7,514 bases of DNA from Bacteriovoracaceae bacterium UBA1511. GTDB taxonomy: Bacteria > Bdellovibrionota > Bacteriovoracia > Bacteriovoracales > Bacteriovoracaceae. The stretch spans positions 1 through 7,514 of the forward strand of contig DCQT01000083.1 in NCBI GenBank assembly GCA_002323535.1, given 5' to 3'. Shown here piece by piece: positions 6,464 through 7,514 of this stretch (the stretch's first letter is position 1; each line of letters begins with the position of its first letter). The position numbers were made by a program, and so were the translations under genes. The notes beneath the pieces are model-generated. The model did no database searches and had not been told where the DNA came from. It saw only the letters and a list, made by a program, of their open reading frames with translations.

Positions 6464-7514
6464 TTAATTGATAATAAAACTTCTGATCATTGCAGCAACC
6501 TTGCGCCAATCTTCATCACTATTTACATCGGCACGATGTTGATTTTTTCTAACGCGATTACTATATGGCTGCATCGTGTAGTAAAGAAGATCTTTTGCCG
6601 CCTTAAGTTTATAGTTCGTTTCTTGCATTTTTTTCTTCATTAACTTCTCTATTCTTTTGACGCCTGTCATTTGAGAGTAATATCCGTAAACCCTAATTTC
6701 TCTTTCAAGAGATGGGATTACACCAAGAGAAAAACTTCCTCTTGCCCCCCAATAAGCTTCTTCTACCGGCCCACTAATAGTGATTTGATCATTTTCACTT
6801 ATTTCTACTTCTTTACCTGTTAAACCTTCTAGCAATGAATGTCTTAATTTCTTTTCATACTTTAAGACGATTAAATCTCTTTGAGACTCAACTTTTTCGT
6901 AGACTCTTCCAAAGATCTCCATTGATTGCTCTTCTAGTTGCTCTCGTACATATTCACCATTGTAAAACCCAGACCTTAAAACATGAGCTCTCACGTGTTC
7001 TTGATCTAATTGACAATATAATCTATGAGTTACATTTTTTTTGTAAATGGCCCTTTTGTTTGTGTAATCATAATCAACTGGGCATACAATCTTTTCGTAG
7101 TTTCCTGTTGTAAAAAGGTTAACTCTTGATCCATCCAGATGCCTCATGTCTTCATCGCAAAGGCCATCATATTTTAAAACCATAAATGGCTTCACAACAA
7201 TACCTGTAGGGTAAGTTGAGGTTGGTTTATTTTTCTCCATGACATCAAAGTGTGTCTCTCTTCCTTCTGCTGGTATGTAATCAAACTCGTAACTACCAGG
7301 CATCGGAATACCTTTATATTCAACTTCTCTAAACACTGAGTTACTCACACCTGGCCCACAGAAAAACTTCTCGGCCATATTACTAGTTTCATTTATTTCA
7401 TGAATTATATTCTCTTTGTGAAACTTGTAACTGTTATTTACAAAAGCCTCTGCCTCTCTATCCATACCATCGACTAGCCAACCATAATAAAAATTTAATC
7501 TATTAAGATCTTCT
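6464..7514 (-). CDS. Unknown protein, 5' end beyond the window
   Basis: The stop is TAA at 6466-6464. The first in-window Met is at 7465, but the frame stays open and protein-like to the edge (EDLNRLNFYYGWLVDG precedes it) and no ribosome site lies before 7465, so the true start is probably to the right. At least 349 codons are present. Counting from that Met, four cysteines (36, 103, 128, 151) could form two disulfides, which would suit a periplasmic or secreted protein; the signal-peptide region is not visible. The middle (about 170-215) is charged and helical, 225-265 looks beta-rich, and the C-terminal 60 residues are strongly basic and helical. No catalytic motif or known domain is recognised. 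It is convergent with the gene at 4472 and ends in its own terminator. Confidence 0.8.
   Translation of the reverse strand, partial: EDLNRLNFYYGWLVDGMDREAEAFVNNSYKFHKENIIHEINETSNMAEKFFCGPGVSNSVFREVEYKGIPMPGSYEFDYIPAEGRETHFDVMEKNKPTSTYPTGIVVKPFMVLKYDGLCDEDMRHLDGSRVNLFTTGNYEKIVCPVDYDYTNKRAIYKKNVTHRLYCQLDQEHVRAHVLRSGFYNGEYVREQLEEQSMEIFGRVYEKVESQRDLIVLKYEKKLRHSLLEGLTGKEVEISENDQITISGPVEEAYWGARGSFSLGVIPSLEREIRVYGYYSQMTGVKRIEKLMKKKMQETNYKLKAAKDLLYYTMQPYSNRVRKNQHRADVNSDEDWRKVAAMIRSFIIN

Noticed and set aside
6835..7113. Plus-strand 92-codon ORF
   Set aside because: Antisense to the long minus-strand gene; composition typical of a shadow frame.
1..7514. CRISPR array, tRNA/rRNA genes, insertion sequence or prophage genes
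   Set aside because: No regularly spaced repeats, no tRNA-like cloverleaf or rRNA sequence noticed, and no transposase, integrase or terminal inverted repeats seen.

Overview
AT-rich window (7514 bases) carrying four sizeable genes, several small or decayed reading frames, and a long gene-poor left end. The lysine-, asparagine- and isoleucine-rich proteins, long signal-peptide-bearing envelope proteins, weak Shine-Dalgarno sites and a family of large unnamed outer-membrane-type proteins suggest a Gram-negative bacterium. A predatory or marine Bdellovibrionota (Bacteriovorax/Halobacteriovorax type) is my best guess; this is inference from style, not from a marker gene.

Layout. 1-665 has no convincing full gene: a 59-codon possible gene or relic at 261-440, a weak hairpin near 41-67, and the upstream region of the first large gene. 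666-2636 (+) encodes a 656-residue exported protein with a transglutaminase-like Cys-His-Asn/Asp core followed by a C-terminal region that looks like an outer-membrane beta-barrel. 2689-3287 (+) is best read as a decayed gene: one frame stays protein-like across three in-frame stops, and a one-base frameshift disrupts the signal peptide. 3287-4156 (+) is an intact ferredoxin/metallo-beta-lactamase-fold fusion. 4184-4318 (+) is a 44-codon small ORF or relic lying in the same frame as the preceding gene. 4472-6412 (+) is a diverged paralogue of the first large gene. 6464-7514 (-) is the 3' part of a convergent gene of unknown function whose start lies beyond the right edge; a strong hairpin between the two convergent genes has its U-tract on the minus strand.

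How the parts fit. The two large paralogues share the same architecture (signal peptide, a short helical segment with one Cys, a helical linker, the GVCRD...H...N/D core, a GALEL motif, barrel strands with one Cys-Cys loop, and a P-[AS]-W-[IV]-P-G-[TS]-E motif before the last strands). They are probably an old duplication of an envelope enzyme. They flank the ferredoxin-hydrolase gene and the decayed gene, but nothing in the sequence proves a shared pathway. The most notable content is this enzyme-plus-barrel family, which I cannot assign to a named family.
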